A stretch of 8,260 nt of DNA from Bacillota bacterium (GTDB lineage Bacteria; Bacillota_C; Negativicutes; Sporomusales; Sporomusaceae). The notes beneath the pieces are model-generated. The model was given only the letters and a program-made list of their open reading frames with translations, did not search any database and was not told the DNA's origin. How positions within the stretch are numbered: position 1 is the first letter of the stretch; every line of letters begins with the position of its first letter. Shown here in pieces: positions 1-6,553 of the stretch. The stretch spans positions 1-8,260 of the forward strand of contig JAEZQV010000234.1 of NCBI GenBank assembly GCA_023441125.1, read 5' to 3'. The translations under genes and the position numbers were made by a program.

Positions 1-273
1 TCCCTGTTTGAACCCAATTATCATGACGGCGGTGATCCGATTTTTGTGATTGATCAGATCAGTTACGATAAAAACCTGGATTTAAGCTGGCTGGAAGGGG
101 TGGCCATCAAAGAGGCGCTGCGCAAACTGAGCGAGCGGGAGAAGCATATTCTCACCCTTAGATTCTTTGAAGGCAAGACCCAGATGGAGGTTGCCGAAGA
201 AATTGGCATATCGCAGGCGCAGGTGTCCCGGCTGGAGAAAGCGGCTTTAGGTCATATGCGCAAATATATATAG
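1..273 (+). CDS. sigG: RNA polymerase sporulation sigma factor sigma-G, 3' end (5' truncated by window)
   Basis: This is the last 90 codons of a sigma-70 family factor; the frame is open from base 1, so the gene begins outside the window. The fragment opens with SLFEPNYHDGGDPIF, which closely matches the linker before region 4 of sigma-G as I recall it from Bacillus. Region 4 follows: the LSEREKHIL helix (visible residues 43-51), then the helix-turn-helix at about residues 59-82 (KTQMEVAEEIGISQAQVSRL), which reads the -35 element. Sigma-G directs late gene expression in the forespore after engulfment. Sigma-F and other sigma-70 factors share region 4, so the name rests mainly on the linker. 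An in-frame GTG at 46 is not the real start, because homology continues upstream of it. spoIIR follows after 28 bases, probably in the same transcript. Confidence 0.9.
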   Translation, partial: SLFEPNYHDGGDPIFVIDQISYDKNLDLSWLEGVAIKEALRKLSEREKHILTLRFFEGKTQMEVAEEIGISQAQVSRLEKAALGHMRKYI

Positions 274-288
274 AGTTTTGTTGTAAGT

Positions 289-294
289 GGGAGG
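289..294 (+). promoter_or_regulatory. Ribosome binding site that fixes the spoIIR start
   Basis: GGGAGG lies 7 bases before the ATG at 302. It overlaps the alternative GTG at 287, which argues against that upstream start. Confidence 0.75.
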
Positions 295-301
295 CAATAC
301 C

Positions 302-901
302 ATGAGGAGAAAACTATCCTTAACAATGAAAATATGCTTAGTGGCAGCAGCCGGTATGATTCTTGGCGGCTGGTATATGTTGCTGTACCAGCAGGAGTAT
401 GGTTCTGCCGTCCCGAATCGCGGTGATTATGTGAGATTGCATATTTTAGCGAACAGCGACAGTATAGAAGACCAGCAGGTCAAACTAAAAGTCCGTGATG
501 CCGTTGTGGCTTACCTGACACCGTATGTCCAGGATGTTACTGATGCCAGGACAGCGGAAAACATTATTACCGGACACAAACAGGACATACTGCTGCTGGC
601 CAAGAGAACACTGGCGGAAAACGGCGCTTATTATCCTGTCGACGTACAGTTAGGAACATTTGAGTTTCCCGTCCGTTCCTATGGGGCTCTTACCTTGCCG
701 GCCGGTGAATATCATGCCGTCCGCATTCTCTTAGGCGCTGCCGCCGGCCAGAACTGGTGGTGTGTCTTATTCCCGCCACTCTGTTTTATTGATGGCGCCA
801 GCACCGCGTTGGCGCCGGTTTCGGCAAACCCGGGAAATGCGCAAGACCAAAAAGCGGTTCCTGAAATCCGCTGGAAAATTGCTGAGTTTTTTAATAAATA
901 A
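302..901 (+). CDS. spoIIR: Stage II sporulation protein R (SpoIIR), forespore-to-mother-cell signal
   Basis: The product has 199 residues. A short basic N-terminus and one hydrophobic segment (about residues 10-28) serve as export signal or membrane anchor. The family hallmarks follow: RLHILANSDS at 45-54, then KLKVRDAV at 61-68, and NWWCVLFPPLCF at 141-152. In the known pathway SpoIIR is made in the forespore under sigma-F, crosses into the intermembrane space and triggers the protease SpoIIGA to cleave pro-sigma-E in the mother cell. I chose the ATG at 302 because GGGAGG at 289-294 lies 7 bases before it; an in-frame GTG at 287 would overlap that site and add only five residues. The gene follows sigG by 28 bases. 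I found no convincing sigma-F promoter in the gap, so it may be transcribed with sigG. Length and motifs are normal for the family and no lesion is seen. Confidence 0.94.
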   Translation: MRRKLSLTMKICLVAAAGMILGGWYMLLYQQEYGSAVPNRGDYVRLHILANSDSIEDQQVKLKVRDAVVAYLTPYVQDVTDARTAENIITGHKQDILLLAKRTLAENGAYYPVDVQLGTFEFPVRSYGALTLPAGEYHAVRILLGAAAGQNWWCVLFPPLCFIDGASTALAPVSANPGNAQDQKAVPEIRWKIAEFFNK

Positions 902-910
902 ATATTTGGC

Positions 911-939
911 ACACATTTATCCCTTGTCCTTCATATACT
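911..939 (+). promoter_or_regulatory. Candidate sigma-E type promoter for the YlmC/YmxH gene
   Basis: ACACATT at 911-917 and CATATACT at 932-939 are separated by 14 bases. From memory, the Bacillus sigma-E consensus is KMATATT, 14-15 bases, CATACANT. The -35 matches at 5 of 7 positions and the -10 at 6 of 7 defined positions. It stands 54 bases before the ATG of a gene whose family is linked to sporulation. The match is weak, in an AT-rich gap, and could be chance. Confidence 0.27.
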
Positions 940-993
940 TATTGTAGAAATCAAAGCTACATACGCAGTGCGTGCGGGAGAGGAGGGGGATAC

Positions 994-1251
994 ATGTTAA
1001 AAACCAGCGATTTGAAACTAAAAGAAGTTATAAATGTAATGGATGGAAAACGTCTGGGTACTATAACAGATATAGAAATTGACGTTGAGACCGGACGGTT
1101 AACGGCTATCGTTGTGCCGGGGATCGGCAGATTTCTGGGTTTGTTTGGGCGGAATGAAGATGTGGTTATTCCCTGGGATAAAATCAATAAAATTGGCATG
1201 GATGTAATTTTAGTGGAAGCCGGTAACTTTGGCGAACTAAAGCATGATTAA
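994..1251 (+). CDS. YlmC/YmxH-family PRC-barrel protein, sporulation-associated
   Basis: This small protein of 85 residues is made almost wholly of one PRC-barrel domain (about residues 3-76). Typical features are the opening LKTSDLKLKEVINV, the turn DGKRLGTITDIEID at 17-30, a strand LTAIVVPG at 36-43, and DVVIPWDKINKIG at 56-68. The YlmC/YmxH family is widespread in endospore formers and is classed as sporulation-related, but its molecular role is not established. PRC-barrels often act as small adaptor or RNA/protein-binding modules. The start is well supported: AGGAGG at 981-986 lies 7 bases before the ATG. The gene sits between spoIIR and nrdR, and a strong terminator begins just after its stop, so it ends the sporulation block. 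I cannot tell YlmC from YmxH by sequence alone, so no symbol is given. Confidence 0.87.
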   Translation: MLKTSDLKLKEVINVMDGKRLGTITDIEIDVETGRLTAIVVPGIGRFLGLFGRNEDVVIPWDKINKIGMDVILVEAGNFGELKHD

Positions 1252-1252
1252 T

Positions 1253-1292
1253 AAAAAAACTCTAACCTGAACATAAGGTTAGAGTTTTTTTT
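1253..1292 (+). terminator. Rho-independent terminator after the YlmC/YmxH gene
   Basis: The core stem pairs ACTCTAACCT (1259-1268) with AGGTTAGAGT (1276-1285) around a 7-base loop. It is flanked by seven A on the left and a run of eight T (1285-1292) on the right, so the hairpin may also act on the opposite strand. It separates the sporulation block from the nrd operon. Confidence 0.93.
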
Positions 1293-1321
1293 GCATAAAT
1301 TTCCCCCCATAGGCAGGAAAT

Positions 1322-1337
1322 ACACAACATATGGCGT
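1322..1337 (+). promoter_or_regulatory. NrdR box 1 (upstream, degenerate)
   Basis: ACACAACATATGGCGT matches the 16-base NrdR box pattern ACAC(A/T)ATATAT(A/T)GTGT at 13 positions. Its start is exactly 32 bases before that of the better box at 1354. This is the three-helical-turn spacing typical of paired NrdR sites. Its last base is the first base of the TATAAT at 1337. Confidence 0.75.
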
Positions 1338-1342
1338 ATAAT
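1337..1342 (+). promoter_or_regulatory. Promoter -10 element (TATAAT) of the nrdR-nrdD-nrdG operon
   Basis: A perfect TATAAT lies between the two NrdR boxes, so bound NrdR would cover or flank the RNA polymerase site. No good -35 is visible at 16-18 bases upstream (CAGGAA at 17). Transcription would begin near 1349, leaving a leader of about 90 bases before nrdR. Confidence 0.6.
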
Positions 1343-1353
1343 ATAGATGTGGA

Positions 1354-1369
1354 ACACAATATATAGTGT
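1354..1369 (+). promoter_or_regulatory. NrdR box 2 (near-consensus operator)
   Basis: ACACAATATATAGTGT fits the NrdR box pattern at all 16 positions: ACAC and GTGT arms around an ATATAT core. It sits just downstream of the expected transcription start. Together with box 1 it makes the standard tandem operator through which NrdR represses ribonucleotide reductase genes. The gene it controls first is nrdR itself, so the circuit is autoregulatory. Confidence 0.92.
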
Positions 1370-1426
1370 TTTGGTGTGAAGTCTGGGTTGCTACATATCT
1401 ATTATAGCATATTTAGCAAAGGATTC

Positions 1427-1432
1427 AAGGAG
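1427..1432 (+). promoter_or_regulatory. Ribosome binding site that fixes the TTG start of nrdR
   Basis: AAGGAG lies 9 bases before TTG at 1442. The upstream in-frame GTG at 1376 lacks a comparable site and is close to the second NrdR box, so TTG is the better start. Confidence 0.75.
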
Positions 1433-1441
1433 TGGTGTGAT

Positions 1442-1906
1442 TTGCGCTGCCCATTTTGTGGAGTAATTGACAGCAAGGTTGTCGATTCAAGAGCAGCCGA
1501 TGAAGGAAATTCTATTCGGCGCAGGCGAGAATGCGCTGCTTGCGCTCGCCGGTTTACTACCTATGAAGTGGTTGAGGAAATACCGCTTATGGTTATTAAA
1601 AAGGATGGCCGCCGGGAGATGTTTGACCGGAGTAAACTGCTTGGCGGGATAATAAGGGCCTGTGAAAAACGGCCGGTACCTGTAAAAGTGATTGAAATAG
1701 CTGTAAGTAAAATCGAGAAGGACATTCATAGTAGTATCGAGCGGGAAGTATCCACCCGGCAGATCGGCGAATTGGTCATGCACCATCTCAAGGAGATTGA
1801 CCAGGTTGCCTATGTGCGGTTTGCTTCAGTATACCGGCAATTTGCTGATATTAATAACTTTATGCAGGAACTTGAACTCCTTATGAAAACGCAGCATAAA
1901 GAGTAA
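1442..1906 (+). CDS. nrdR: Transcriptional repressor NrdR of ribonucleotide reductase genes
   Basis: The product has 154 residues, the usual NrdR length. The N-terminal zinc ribbon has C3, C6, C31 and C34 (CPFC near the start, then CAAC), with the arginine run IRRRREC at 25-31 and FTTYE at 38-42, both family signatures. An ATP-cone follows (about residues 47-138), starting [16 protein letters not shown]. NrdR binds ATP or dATP through this cone and represses RNR operons when dATP is abundant. The start is TTG, chosen because NrdR proteins begin M-R-C-P-F-C and AAGGAG precedes it. A GTG at 1376 would add 22 residues unlike the family. Two NrdR boxes lie upstream, so it probably represses itself and the nrdD-nrdG genes that follow; nrdD starts 20 bases later. 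Confidence 0.95.
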   Translation: MRCPFCGVIDSKVVDSRAADEGNSIRRRRECAACARRFTTYEVVEEIPLMVIKKDGRREMFDRSKLLGGIIRACEKRPVPVKVIEIAVSKIEKDIHSSIEREVSTRQIGELVMHHLKEIDQVAYVRFASVYRQFADINNFMQELELLMKTQHKE

Positions 1907-1926
1907 ATAGAATATGGGGGAAAAGT

Positions 1927-3939
1927 ATGTTTATTAAGATAAAGAAACGCGATGGACGGGAAGTTGATTTTGACGAAAGCAAAATAACGGAGGCCATTTA
2001 CCGGGCGGCAAAGGCGGTAGGCGGTGCCGACCGTCAGTTAGCGCTGGAATTAACGCTTGAGGTGTTAAAGTTTTTAAAACAAAAATATAATGGCGGCTTG
2101 TTTGGCGTGGAAGATGTTCAAGATGCAGTGGAAAAGGTGCTGATCGAAACAGGCCACGCCAAGACTGCCAAAGCTTATATATTGCATCGGGCCAAGCGAA
2201 CCCGGATGCGGGAGGCTAAGTCGGATCTGATGGACGCCGTGGGAGAAATCCTGGTCGAAACCAGCCGGGAAAATGCGAATGTTTCCAACTCGCCGTCGGC
2301 CAAGATGCTGCAGATTGCCAGTGCGGCCAGTAAGGCCTTTTATCTAAACCGTCTGATACCGGAAAAATTTGCGCAGGCTCATGTCAAAGGAGACTATCAT
2401 ATCCATGACCTCGACTTTTATGGCAAAACATTGACCTGCGTTCAGATTCCGTTAGGAAAGCTGCTGGATAAAGGGTTTAATAACGGTCATGGCTATATCC
2501 GCTCTCCCAAACGTCCTTCTTCGGCCACGGCGCTGGCGGCAATTATCCTGCAGAGCTCACAGAATGATATGCATGGCGGCCAGTCGTTTGCTTTTTTTGA
2601 TCGTGATATGGCCCCCTTTATGGAGAAAGCCAGTGGGGAAGAAGTGTACCAGGCCATGGAGGCGCTCATTTATAATTTGAACAGTATGCATTCGCGGGCG
2701 GGCGCCCAGGTACCGTTCTCCAGTCTTAATGTCGGTACTGACACTTCACCTGCCGGCAGGGCTGTAACCAAGAACTTGCTCTTAGCTTATGAGAAAGGGT
2801 TAGGACGGGGTGAAAACCCTATTTTCCCCAATATTATTTTCCGTTTACAGGAAGGGGTAAATTTCAATCCGGGCGACCCCAACTATGATTTATTCAAACT
2901 GGCAATTCGTGTTGCGGCGCAGCGTCTTAATCCTACTTTCAGCTTCATGGATTCCTCCTTTAATAAAGAATATGGCGATCAAGTCGGCTACATGGGGTGC
3001 CGTACCCGCGTAATGGCCAACCGCTGCGGTCCGGAGGTAACGGATGGACGGGGAAACCTAAGCTTTACCACCATTAATTTACCGCGTCTGGCCATCAAAT
3101 CTGAACGTAATTTTATGAAGTTTTATCAAAGTCTGGCCGAATTTATTGATTTGACCTGCGAACAGCTGTATCACCGCTATCAAGTCCAGGCCCAGTTAAA
3201 AGTGCGGGACATGCCTTTCCTAATGGGGCAAGGTCTGTATATCGATTCGGACAAGCTGCGGCCTAATGATTATATCGAAGATGTTATTAAAAACGGTACG
3301 CTATCGGTAGGCTTCATCGGTTTGGCTGAAACATTAACTGCTTTAACCGGCTATCATCATGGTGAAAATGAAGAAGCGCAAATTATGGGCGAAGAGATTG
3401 TCGCTTTTATGCGGGACAAGATTGACCGGGCCGCTGAGCACTACGATCTGAATTATACACTGTTGGCTACGCCGGCGGAGGGTCTGTCCGGCCGGTTCGT
3501 AAAAATGGACCGCCGCGAATACGGACTGATTCCGGGCGTAACCGACAAGGAATACTATACAAACTCTTTCCACATCCCGGTAAATTATCCGATCAGTGTT
3601 TTTGATAAAATCCGCATTGAAGGTGTTTACCATAAATTTGCCAACGCCGGACATATCAGCTATGTGGAATTTGGTGCGCCGCCGGTCAATAATCTGGGGG
3701 CATTGGAAGAAATTATCCGTCATATGCGTAAATGTGACTTTGGTTATGCCGGCTTTAACTATCCGGTCGATTTTTGTGAGGGTTGCGGCCATCTCGGTGT
3801 AATTGATACCGAAGAATGTCCTTCCTGCGGTACGACCAGTGTACGCCGTGTACGCCGCATTACGGGCTATCTGAGTACCGTGGACAGGTTTAATGATGCC
3901 AAACTCAATGAATTAAAACAAAGAGTACGGCATATTTAG
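1927..3939 (+). CDS. nrdD: Anaerobic ribonucleoside-triphosphate reductase, catalytic subunit (class III RNR)
   Basis: The 670-residue enzyme reduces ribonucleoside triphosphates to dNTPs without oxygen, using a glycyl radical. Residues 1 to about 93 form an ATP-cone (IKKRDGREVDFDESKI) that should sense dATP as an allosteric brake. The catalytic barrel follows. C358 in MGCRT corresponds by motif to the thiyl-radical cysteine, and C171 in LTCVQIPL is a candidate for the partner cysteine of formate-dependent enzymes. Near the C-terminus C617, C620, C631 and C634 make a structural zinc site. RRITGYL at 643-649 carries the glycyl-radical residue G647. The ATG at 1927 is preceded by GGGGGA. Length and key residues are intact. 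The neighbour nrdG, 14 bases downstream, supplies the activase. Formate as reductant is inferred from the two-cysteine pattern. Confidence 0.97.
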   Translation: MFIKIKKRDGREVDFDESKITEAIYRAAKAVGGADRQLALELTLEVLKFLKQKYNGGLFGVEDVQDAVEKVLIETGHAKTAKAYILHRAKRTRMREAKSDLMDAVGEILVETSRENANVSNSPSAKMLQIASAASKAFYLNRLIPEKFAQAHVKGDYHIHDLDFYGKTLTCVQIPLGKLLDKGFNNGHGYIRSPKRPSSATALAAIILQSSQNDMHGGQSFAFFDRDMAPFMEKASGEEVYQAMEALIYNLNSMHSRAGAQVPFSSLNVGTDTSPAGRAVTKNLLLAYEKGLGRGENPIFPNIIFRLQEGVNFNPGDPNYDLFKLAIRVAAQRLNPTFSFMDSSFNKEYGDQVGYMGCRTRVMANRCGPEVTDGRGNLSFTTINLPRLAIKSERNFMKFYQSLAEFIDLTCEQLYHRYQVQAQLKVRDMPFLMGQGLYIDSDKLRPNDYIEDVIKNGTLSVGFIGLAETLTALTGYHHGENEEAQIMGEEIVAFMRDKIDRAAEHYDLNYTLLATPAEGLSGRFVKMDRREYGLIPGVTDKEYYTNSFHIPVNYPISVFDKIRIEGVYHKFANAGHISYVEFGAPPVNNLGALEEIIRHMRKCDFGYAGFNYPVDFCEGCGHLGVIDTEECPSCGTTSVRRVRRITGYLSTVDRFNDAKLNELKQRVRHI

Positions 3940-3953
3940 GAAGGGAATGCGAT

Positions 3954-4490
3954 ATGGAGCTTAGAATTGCCGGCATAACGGAGGAAAGTATTGTGGACGG
4001 GCCCGGCTTGCGCATGGTCATTTTTGCCCAGGGGTGTCCGCACCATTGCGCCGGTTGCCATAATCCTGATACCCATGACCTACAGGCCGGTTATACTGTT
4101 GATACCGAAGGTCTTTTCAACCATATCAAAAAAACAGTTGCCCGCAATAAGCTGTTAAGAGGGGTAACTGTTTCCGGTGGTGAACCTTTTCATCAGCCCG
4201 GCCCGCTGGCCCAGCTGGCCCAGCAGGTAAAAATGCTGGGACTCGATATTGTTACCTACACGGGCTTCACTTTCGAGCAATTGGCAGCCATGGCAATCCA
4301 TAATAAAAGTATTGGGCGGCTGCTCGATGATACGGATATCCTGGTTGACGGCTTATACCGTGAGAGCGAGCGCGATTTGGGTTTAGCCTTTCGGGGCTCG
4401 CGCAATCAGCGCTTAGTCGATGCTGCGGCAAGTTTAGCGGCTAACCAGGTAGTAATCTGGCAGGAGATAGTCGAAAGAATGCGGGCGTAA
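3954..4490 (+). CDS. nrdG: Anaerobic ribonucleotide reductase activating protein (radical SAM)
   Basis: The product has 178 residues. A CX3CX2C motif at C28, C32 and C35 (CPHHCAGCHN) binds the 4Fe-4S cluster that cleaves S-adenosylmethionine. SGGEP at 74-78 is the usual SAM-binding turn. The opening RIAGITEESIVDGPGLR is typical of the activase family that includes NrdG and PflA; the short length and the position next to nrdD decide for NrdG. It installs the glycyl radical on NrdD, at G647 here. AGGAAGGG at 3938-3945 precedes the ATG by 8 bases and overlaps the end of nrdD, so the two are tightly coupled. No strong terminator follows in the 94-base gap before the next gene, so read-through into the radical-SAM gene is possible. 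Confidence 0.95.
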   Translation: MELRIAGITEESIVDGPGLRMVIFAQGCPHHCAGCHNPDTHDLQAGYTVDTEGLFNHIKKTVARNKLLRGVTVSGGEPFHQPGPLAQLAQQVKMLGLDIVTYTGFTFEQLAAMAIHNKSIGRLLDDTDILVDGLYRESERDLGLAFRGSRNQRLVDAAASLAANQVVIWQEIVERMRA

Positions 4491-4514
4491 AACAGGACGC
4501 AATAATTTTAGTAA

Positions 4515-4532
4515 ACAGTAATATACTACTGT
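4515..4532 (+). promoter_or_regulatory. Imperfect palindrome overlapping a TATACT, possible operator
   Basis: ACAGTAATATACTACTGT is an inverted repeat matching its own reverse complement at 16 of 18 positions. It overlaps a possible -10 (TATACT, 4522-4527), but I see no good -35. It resembles no binding site I can name and is not an NrdR box. It could be an operator for the radical-SAM gene or a chance feature. Confidence 0.3.
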
Positions 4533-4584
4533 AATGTAAAGCAAAATACCTTACAGGCGATATTACGGGTGGAAGTGATTGTAA

Positions 4585-6318
4585 GTGTCGTGGCAGCTGA
4601 AAGAGCGTTTGCAGAAGGTGGTAGCGGCTGAACAGGGAACCATGGCCTACGCGCCTGGTTCCCGCCGGCCGATGGCGCTGGTATATCCGAATACGTATCA
4701 TGTTGGTATGTCAAATCTGGGGCTGCATATTATTTATGAGCAAGTAAACAGCCGGGGCGATACTGCCTGTGAACGGCTGTTTCTGCCTGAAAAGAAGATA
4801 TTGGATGAATATCTGCGGACGAACACGCCGTTAATGAGTCTTGAAAACCGCTTGCCGCTCTATGAGTTCCCGCTGATTGCCTTTGCCGTATCCTTTGAGA
4901 TGGATTATTTTAATCTGCTGACGATGCTCCTGGCGGGAAAAGTGCCGGTATTGGCAGCTAAGCGGCAGGAGGGCGACCCGTTAGTTATTATCGGCGGTCC
5001 CTGTGCCACCTTTAATCCGGAACCGCTTGCCGATTTTGTTGATGCCTGCATCATTGGCGAAGGCGAAGAAGTAATCCACGAATTTCTGGATTGCTATTAC
5101 GCTGCCGTAGCGCAAGGCCTGCCCAGGAAAGAACTGCTATTGCGCCTGGCCCAGCTAGAGGGTGTGTATGTTCCGCTTTTTTATCAGCCCGTATACGCGG
5201 CTAACGGTTCAATTGAGCGCTATGAGCCGCGGGAAGAAGTGCCCGGGCAGATTAACCGGCGCTATGTCAAAGATTTGGAACGCTGGCCGGGACAAACCGT
5301 GATAATGACTGCTGATACTGAGTTTAAGGGCATGTATCTTATCGAAGTTGCCCGGGGCTGCGGCCGGCACTGCCGGTTTTGTATGGCCGGCTACTGTTTT
5401 CGCAAGCCGCGGGTCCGCTCTCTGGCGCAAATTGCCGCGGGCATAAACAATGCCAAACGGCTGGGAGCAAAAGTAGTCGGTCTTATGGGGGCGGCTATCT
5501 CGGACTATCCGGAAATTGATAAATTGTGCGATTTGATTCTGGACCAGGGGCTGGCGATGTCGGTGGCTTCGCTCCGGGCCGACTCGCTGACAGCTTCGTT
5601 GGTGGCAGCTTTGGCCGGTAGCGGACAAAAAACGATTACATTGGCGCCGGAGGCCGGCAGTGAGCGGTTACGGCAAATCATTAATAAACAGATTACTGAT
5701 GAACACCTTTTTACGGCCATTGCTACTGCCGCAACAGCCGGCATCCGGCATGTGCGCTTATATATCATGATTGGTCTGCCGGGAGAAAGCGAACAAGATA
5801 TAGCTGCCATTATTGCTATGGCCGAAAAGGTAAAACGGCATATGGATTCTCTGGGCAGCAAAGGGATATTGACATTAAGTATTAACCCGTTCATTCCCAA
5901 ACCGTTTACGCCTTTCCAATGGCTGCCGATGGCCTCGCAGGCAGAGGTAGCGTCTAAGCTCAAGCATATTCAGTCCGCTTTAAAAAAGGTGCGGGGTATA
6001 GAAGTTTTGATTGAGCAACCCCGGGAAGCCTATATTCAAAGTGTGCTGGCGCGGGGCGACCGAAAACTGGGAGCGGTATTGCTTACCGCGGCAGCTCATG
6101 GTGGTGTGAAAGCTTGGAAACAAGCTCTTAAGACGCATAACGTTGATGAAGCGTGGTATCTGTACCGGACAAGAGCGTATGAGGAAGTATTGCCCTGGAG
6201 TAATCTGAACATGGGCTTCGATAAGGCCTATTTACTGGCGGAATTTGACCGGGCCCGGGAAGAAAAAACAACGCCGCCCTGCAGTAGTGGCTGTAAACGG
6301 TGTGGCGTGTGTTCCTGA
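4585..6318 (+). CDS. Radical-SAM protein with B12-binding-like N-terminal domain, TIGR03960-like, function unknown
   Basis: The product has 577 residues. About 28-170 looks like a B12-binding-type Rossmann domain: ALVYPNTYHVGMSNLGL early, then IIGGPCATFNPEPLADFVD and GEGEE, as in other B12-binding radical-SAM enzymes. Whether cobalamin is bound is unknown, since I see no clear DxHxxG. The radical-SAM core begins at about 248; C259, C263 and C266 form CX3CX2C (RGCGRHCRFC) for the 4Fe-4S cluster. IMIGLPGES at 394-402 is typical of Elp3/MiaB-type cores. The C-terminus ends with C566, C570, C573 and C576 (CSSGCKRCGVC), recalling TIGR03960 proteins. Those are often fused to or next to a DUF2344 (TIGR03936) protein, and none is present here. 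The GTG at 4585 is the first possible start, since TAA lies just before it in frame; GGAAG at 4571-4575 is a modest ribosome site. The reaction is unknown. Confidence 0.82.
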   Translation: MSWQLKERLQKVVAAEQGTMAYAPGSRRPMALVYPNTYHVGMSNLGLHIIYEQVNSRGDTACERLFLPEKKILDEYLRTNTPLMSLENRLPLYEFPLIAFAVSFEMDYFNLLTMLLAGKVPVLAAKRQEGDPLVIIGGPCATFNPEPLADFVDACIIGEGEEVIHEFLDCYYAAVAQGLPRKELLLRLAQLEGVYVPLFYQPVYAANGSIERYEPREEVPGQINRRYVKDLERWPGQTVIMTADTEFKGMYLIEVARGCGRHCRFCMAGYCFRKPRVRSLAQIAAGINNAKRLGAKVVGLMGAAISDYPEIDKLCDLILDQGLAMSVASLRADSLTASLVAALAGSGQKTITLAPEAGSERLRQIINKQITDEHLFTAIATAATAGIRHVRLYIMIGLPGESEQDIAAIIAMAEKVKRHMDSLGSKGILTLSINPFIPKPFTPFQWLPMASQAEVASKLKHIQSALKKVRGIEVLIEQPREAYIQSVLARGDRKLGAVLLTAAAHGGVKAWKQALKTHNVDEAWYLYRTRAYEEVLPWSNLNMGFDKAYLLAEFDRAREEKTTPPCSSGCKRCGVCS

Positions 6319-6345
6319 AGGCTGGATTGACCGGATCATTAAAAC

Positions 6346-6404
6346 AACAAGGCTGTCTCCAACACAGATTTTTAATCTGCTGGAGGCCGCCTTGTTTATT
6401 TTTA
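6346..6404 (+). terminator. Long rho-independent terminator after the radical-SAM gene
   Basis: AACAAGGC (6346-6353) pairs with GCCTTGTT (6389-6396), CTCCA (6357-6361) with TGGAG (6381-6385), and an inner hairpin CAGATT-TTT-AATCTG (6365-6379) caps it. Small internal loops separate the stems. A T-rich tail (6395-6404) follows. It ends the transcript of the radical-SAM gene and possibly of the whole nrd operon. Confidence 0.85.
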
Positions 6405-6521
6405 TAGATAATGCCAAGCAAGATTTTTAGGTAATATGCCGTTGGGAAGCTGCCGGGTGCTATGGGCGAAGGAGCGTTCAGGATATTTACCGCTTGATGG
6501 ACGGCTTACATAGAAAGTGAA
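6405..6521. other. Gap with no recognised feature
   Basis: Between the terminator and the -10 at 6522 I see no gene, repeat or convincing RNA structure. Short open stretches occur in several frames, but none has a ribosome site and a recognisable product. Confidence 0.5.
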
Positions 6522-6527
6522 TATAAT
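6522..6527 (+). promoter_or_regulatory. Candidate -10 (TATAAT) for the small membrane protein gene
   Basis: TATAAT is followed 26 bases later by the start codon. TTGATG at 6494-6499 would be 22 bases away, too far for a normal -35, and CTTACA at 6505-6510 too near. The area is very AT-rich (6519-6540), so the match is only suggestive. Confidence 0.35.
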
Positions 6528-6553
6528 AATATAACATAATAGGGAGGTTTAAT

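Noticed and set aside
206..240. Possible sigma-F promoter for spoIIR inside sigG (GCATA and GGAGAAA)
   Set aside because: The spacer is 23 bases instead of about 15 and the end of the -10 does not fit.
1487..1786. 99-codon open frame on the minus strand
   Set aside because: Antisense to the nrdR zinc ribbon and ATP-cone, which are clearly the real coding sequence.
3343..3792. 149-codon open frame on the minus strand
   Set aside because: It lies wholly inside nrdD, whose motifs and length are complete, and its translation resembles no family I know.
4491..4584. Cobalamin riboswitch before the B12-like radical-SAM gene
   Set aside because: The gap is only 94 bases, and I see no B12-box-like sequence.
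5505..5963. 152-codon open frame on the minus strand, and a 139-codon one at 5209-5628
   Set aside because: Both are antisense to the radical-SAM gene in GC-richer coding DNA, with no ribosome site and low-quality composition; shadow frames.
6128..6430. Minus- and plus-strand frames across the end of the radical-SAM gene and its terminator
   Set aside because: They read through a long hairpin and overlap a well-supported gene end; no ribosome sites.
6420..6520. Possible gene remnant between the terminator and the small membrane gene
   Set aside because: Short stretches such as MGEGAFRIFTA can be translated, but none matches anything I recognise.
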